Source: an uncultured bacterium
Lineage (GTDB): Bacteria; Spirochaetota; Spirochaetia; Sphaerochaetales; Sphaerochaetaceae
Reading direction: 5' to 3'
Assembly (NCBI GenBank): GCA_905215015.1
Contig: CAJMOS010000111.1
Coordinates: 1 to 9,945 of the forward strand
DNA length: 9,945 nt
Shown here: positions 7,634 through 9,945 of the stretch, piece after piece
Layout: the number at the start of each line of letters is the position of its first letter
Numbering within the stretch: the stretch's first letter is position 1
Notes under the pieces: generated by a model
Told to the model about the DNA's origin: nothing
Databases searched by the model: none
What the model saw: only the letters and a program-made list of their open reading frames with translations
Translations under genes and position numbers: made by a program

Positions 7634-9262
7634 ATGTATACTGACGAGACATTGCTGGCATCCATCAAGAACGTCGAGGCCAAGCGCGCCGCCAATGCCG
7701 CTTTGGAGCCTCGCCGCATGACGGCTGACGAGAAGGACCAGGTCCTTTCCACCTATCACCCCGACTACATCAAGAGCCAGTTCGCCACGCTCCAGATCGG
7801 TCCGAACAAGGGAGACAAGGTCCCTCTCGAGCTGGCCGACCTGCTCCAGGGGCGCAGCCGGATCAACCCGAAGGAGGTCGACCTCTCCCATGTGGACTAT
7901 GACGTCGATGTCCTGGTCATCGGCGGTGGCGGGGCAGGCGCCTCGGCCGCCATCGAGGCGCACAACGCTGGCGCCAAGGTGATGGTGGTGACCAAGCTCC
8001 GCATGGGCGACGCCAACACCATGATGGCCGAGGGCGGCATCCAGGCCGCGGACAAGCCGGGAGATTCTCCCGCCATCCATTTCCTGGACGTCTATGGAGG
8101 CGGTCATTTCGCCGCCAAGAAGGAGCTGGTCTACAAGCTGGTCAACGAAGCTCCCGAGGCGATCCAATGGCTGGACTCGCTCGGCGTGGAGTTCGACAAG
8201 GACAAGGACGGGGTGATGATCACCACTCATGGTGGCGGAACCAGCCGCAAGAGGATGCACGCCGCCAAGGATTATAGCGGTGCCGAGATCATGCGTACCC
8301 TGCGCGACGAGGTGATGAACCTCGGTGTGCCTGTGGTCGATTTCACCAGTGCGATCGAACTCCTGAAAGATGAGAAAGGAGATTGCGCGGGAGCGGTGCT
8401 GCTCAACATGGAGACCAAGGAGGTCAGGATCGCCCGGGCGAAGACCGTGATCATTGCCACTGGCGGAGCCGGCCGGCTCCACTACCAGGGATTCCCGACC
8501 AGCAACCACTACGGCGCCACAGCCGACGGTTTGGTTCTGGCTTACCGCGCGGGCGCCCATTTGCTGTATGCCGACACCCTGCAATACCATCCCACCGGCG
8601 CGGCCTTTCCCGAGCAGATCTTTGGTGCCTTGGTCACCGAGAAGGTCCGTTCTCTGGGAGCCAAGGTGGTCAACTGCGACGGCGACGTCTTCGTCCATCC
8701 GCTGGAGACTCGTGACGTCGAGGCCGCGGCGATCATCCGTGAGTGCAAGGGCGAGCACAAGGGCGTCACCACTCCGACTGGAGGCATGGGGGTCTGGCTG
8801 GATACTCCGATGATCGAGCTGAAGAATGGGGCAGGAACGATCGAGAAACGGATTCCCGCCATGCTGCGCATGTTCGCAAAGTACGGCATCGATATCCGCA
8901 AGGAGCCGATTCTCGTGTACCCGACCCTCCATTACCAGAACGGCGGCGTGGAGATCGATACCAACTGCGAGAGCAACGTGAGGAACCTGTTTGTCGCTGG
9001 CGAGGCTTCGGGGGGTATCCATGGACGCAACCGTCTGATGGGCAACAGCCTGCTGGACGTGATCGTCTTTGGCCGCGACGCCGGCAAGGCCGCCGCTGCC
9101 CGCAGCAAGGAAGCGGAGGTCGGCAAGCTGACGCTTTGCCACGTCGACGCGTTCAACAAGGAGAGGGCGGACGCCGGCATCACCAGCGGGACCTATTCGC
9201 CGAAGTTGCTGCCGGACTATCGCAGGCCGGATTTGAACAAGGAGGCTGCGTATGAACTCTAA
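7634..9262 (+). CDS. Fumarate reductase-like FAD-binding flavoprotein (FrdA/TfrA-like)
   Basis: This 542-residue flavoprotein of the FrdA/SdhA/NadB family probably reduces fumarate to succinate. About 90 N-terminal residues of unknown role precede the FAD Rossmann motif GGGGAG (97-102). AEGGIQAA is at 132-139 and ATGGAG at 275-280. Residues matching the fumarate reductase active site are kept: H319 in LQYHPTG, TE..R at 335-339, R360 in TRD, H433 in LHYQNGG and R467 in HGRNRLMGNSL. At the site of the covalent FAD histidine (RSHT in E. coli FrdA) I align N128, so FAD is probably non-covalent. The protein ends ~60 residues after VFGRDAG, so the long C-terminal helical region of typical FrdA is missing. 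L-aspartate oxidase is an alternative, but the iron-sulfur partner and the fumarase-Hdr context favour fumarate reductase. GAGGA precedes the ATG. Confidence 0.87.
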   Translation: MYTDETLLASIKNVEAKRAANAALEPRRMTADEKDQVLSTYHPDYIKSQFATLQIGPNKGDKVPLELADLLQGRSRINPKEVDLSHVDYDVDVLVIGGGGAGASAAIEAHNAGAKVMVVTKLRMGDANTMMAEGGIQAADKPGDSPAIHFLDVYGGGHFAAKKELVYKLVNEAPEAIQWLDSLGVEFDKDKDGVMITTHGGGTSRKRMHAAKDYSGAEIMRTLRDEVMNLGVPVVDFTSAIELLKDEKGDCAGAVLLNMETKEVRIARAKTVIIATGGAGRLHYQGFPTSNHYGATADGLVLAYRAGAHLLYADTLQYHPTGAAFPEQIFGALVTEKVRSLGAKVVNCDGDVFVHPLETRDVEAAAIIRECKGEHKGVTTPTGGMGVWLDTPMIELKNGAGTIEKRIPAMLRMFAKYGIDIRKEPILVYPTLHYQNGGVEIDTNCESNVRNLFVAGEASGGIHGRNRLMGNSLLDVIVFGRDAGKAAAARSKEAEVGKLTLCHVDAFNKERADAGITSGTYSPKLLPDYRRPDLNKEAAYEL

Positions 9263-9560
9263 TGGAAATATGGTCGCCAGTTTGCTGGAGACGGTGATGG
9301 TCATCTGCTTCGGCCTTTCCTGGCCGCTTTCGATCAGGCGCTCGCTGAAGAGCCGCACGGCCAAGGGGAAGAGCCTGTTCTTCGAGGTCTTCATCGTCGT
9401 CGGCTATATCTGCGGCATCATCGCCAAGACCATTTTGCATTCCTACAATCTGGCCTATTGGTTCTACTATCTGAACACCTGTATGGTCAGCATTGATATG
9501 TGCCTGTGGTTCCGCAACACGCGCCTGGACCAGAGACGTGAAAAAGGAGAGAAGGTATGA
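9252..9560 (+). CDS. Small PQ-loop/SemiSWEET-like membrane protein
   Basis: The 102-residue protein has three hydrophobic segments, roughly residues 8-25, 43-62 and 67-86, separated by a basic loop with KSRTAKGKS (33-41). The pattern WPLSIRRSLKSRTAKGKS resembles one PQ-loop repeat, the three-helix unit of SemiSWEET transporters, though PQ is replaced by PL. The tail is highly charged (RLDQRREKGEKV). Function is unknown. It overlaps the flavoprotein gene by 11 nt, has a strong AAGGAGG at 9239-9245 and shares an ATGA junction with the next gene, so it is a true operon member. Dicarboxylate export or membrane attachment of the complex are possible roles but unproven. It has a single histidine, so it is not a heme-bearing FrdC/FrdD-type anchor. 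Confidence 0.8.
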   Translation: MNSNGNMVASLLETVMVICFGLSWPLSIRRSLKSRTAKGKSLFFEVFIVVGYICGIIAKTILHSYNLAYWFYYLNTCMVSIDMCLWFRNTRLDQRREKGEKV

Positions 9561-9808
9561 AAATCGAAGTGTGCTTTGGCAGTTCCTGCCATGTGAAGGG
9601 ATCTCCGCAGATCTACCAGATGCTGCAGGAAGAGATCAAGAAGAACCACCTGGAGGACAAGGTGAGCCTTGGCGGCACGCTCTGCATGGGCCACTGCAAG
9701 GAGCCCGGCGCCAACCTGATGGTCGACGGCAACGTCTTCACCGGATTGACCGCCGACAATTTCGACGCGTTCTTCAACGAGCACGTGAAGAAACCCCTGC
9801 TCGGCTGA
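9557..9808 (+). CDS. NuoE-type thioredoxin-fold [2Fe-2S] ferredoxin
   Basis: This 83-residue protein has the cysteine pattern of the thioredoxin-like [2Fe-2S] family (C6, C11, C43, C47: CFGSSC and CMGHC). The pattern is found in the NuoE/HndA subunits of NADH dehydrogenases and [FeFe]-hydrogenases and in small stand-alone ferredoxins. It lacks the N-terminal helical domain of NuoE, so it is a minimal stand-alone form. The initial MKIEVCFGSSCHVKG begins the fold directly. AAAGGAGA at 9543-9550 precedes an ATG that overlaps the previous stop as ATGA. As the last gene it may be an extra electron carrier or a redox-sensing subunit for the complex. Its partner cannot be told from this window, because genes downstream are cut off. 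Confidence 0.88.
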   Translation: MKIEVCFGSSCHVKGSPQIYQMLQEEIKKNHLEDKVSLGGTLCMGHCKEPGANLMVDGNVFTGLTADNFDAFFNEHVKKPLLG

Positions 9809-9832
9809 GCGTTTTTGTACTATGCTTTCTGC

Positions 9833-9852
9833 GCCCTCTTTCCCGAGAGGGC
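9833..9852 (+). terminator. Possible Rho-independent terminator of the operon
   Basis: A perfect 7-bp G+C-rich stem (GCCCTCT / AGAGGGC) with a 6-nt loop lies 24 nt after the last stop codon and is followed by CTTTGGTTT, a broken T-tract. The location after the final gene supports terminator function, but the interrupted T-run makes it moderate at best. A weaker 4-bp stem at 9799-9810 followed by five T residues (9812-9816) straddles the stop codon of the last gene. Confidence 0.5.
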
Positions 9853-9945
9853 CTTTGGTTTGTGGCGGCATGCAAGCCGGGCACGAGTCGGGACACCCTC
9901 TGGTTCTTGCGTGGCTTGCTGTCGTTTCCGCGCCGTTTCTTGTAT
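9853..9945. other. Downstream tail without a supportable gene
   Basis: All three plus-strand frames and one minus-strand frame run open to the window edge, which is unremarkable over 93 G+C-rich bases. The only ATG on the plus strand (9870) has no Shine-Dalgarno site. I see no convincing promoter, tRNA or repeat. It is probably intergenic or the leader of a next gene. Confidence 0.5.

Noticed and set aside
7634..9262. L-aspartate oxidase (NadB)
   Set aside because: Fold, active-site residues and the non-covalent flavin prediction would fit, but there are no nadA/nadC neighbours and a dedicated FrdB-like partner plus fumarase is present.
6749..9394. An 881-codon open frame on the minus strand opposite the FrdB/FrdA-like genes
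   Set aside because: It mirrors strongly conserved plus-strand coding sequence in G+C-rich DNA, where stop codons on the opposite strand are rare. Its translation is rich in H, L, D, G and V with no recognisable domain and it spans gene boundaries.
9870..9945. Possible start of a further plus-strand gene (MQAGHESGHP...) running off the window
   Set aside because: No Shine-Dalgarno site precedes it and all three frames are open here, so the frame carries no information. Sequence beyond the window is needed.
9916..9945. Possible promoter (TTGCTG ... TTGTAT)
   Set aside because: Only about half of each consensus hexamer matches, and the right-hand element lies at the window edge; this is expected by chance.

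Overview
The window is a G+C-rich stretch with strong third-position G/C bias. It reads as one dense plus-strand bacterial operon of twelve genes with clear Shine-Dalgarno sites and start/stop overlaps. Its content (heterodisulfide reductase, iron-sulfur flavoproteins, fumarase) points to an anaerobic bacterium that ferments, respires fumarate or reduces sulfate. I cannot assign a phylum from sequence alone.

Layout: the 3' third of a class II fumarase gene (fumC, 1-483) is followed 20 nt later by hdrB (504-1313), hdrC (1300-1689) and hdrA (1698-3689). A flavin-oxidoreductase module in the Flx order comes next: mvhD/flxD (3680-4120), a two-cluster ferredoxin-type protein (4105-5088), an AsrA-like two-cluster protein (5081-6103) and an AsrB/PyrK-like FAD/NAD-binding protein (flxA, 6103-6930). 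Then come a FrdB-like iron-sulfur protein (6947-7624) and a FrdA-like flavoprotein (7634-9262). The operon ends with a small PQ-loop/SemiSWEET-like membrane protein (9252-9560) and a NuoE-type thioredoxin-fold [2Fe-2S] protein (9557-9808). A hairpin at 9833-9852 may be the terminator, and the last ~90 nt hold no gene I can support.

Working model (inference): NADH is oxidised by FlxA, and electrons pass through the iron-sulfur Flx subunits and FlxD to the FAD of HdrA. There they could be bifurcated, one branch to ferredoxin through HdrA's C-terminal clusters and the other through HdrC/HdrB and/or the FrdB-like protein to the FrdA-like flavin, which reduces fumarate supplied by the upstream fumarase. 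That would be a soluble, energy-conserving NADH:fumarate/ferredoxin reductase. The reverse, electron confurcation during succinate oxidation, is also possible. The FrdA/FrdB pair is atypical: there is no FAD-linking histidine, no [3Fe-4S] cysteine pattern, no FrdC/FrdD membrane anchors and no C-terminal helical domain. Together with a separate HdrB it resembles archaeal thiol:fumarate reductase (TfrAB) with its HdrB part encoded as a free subunit.
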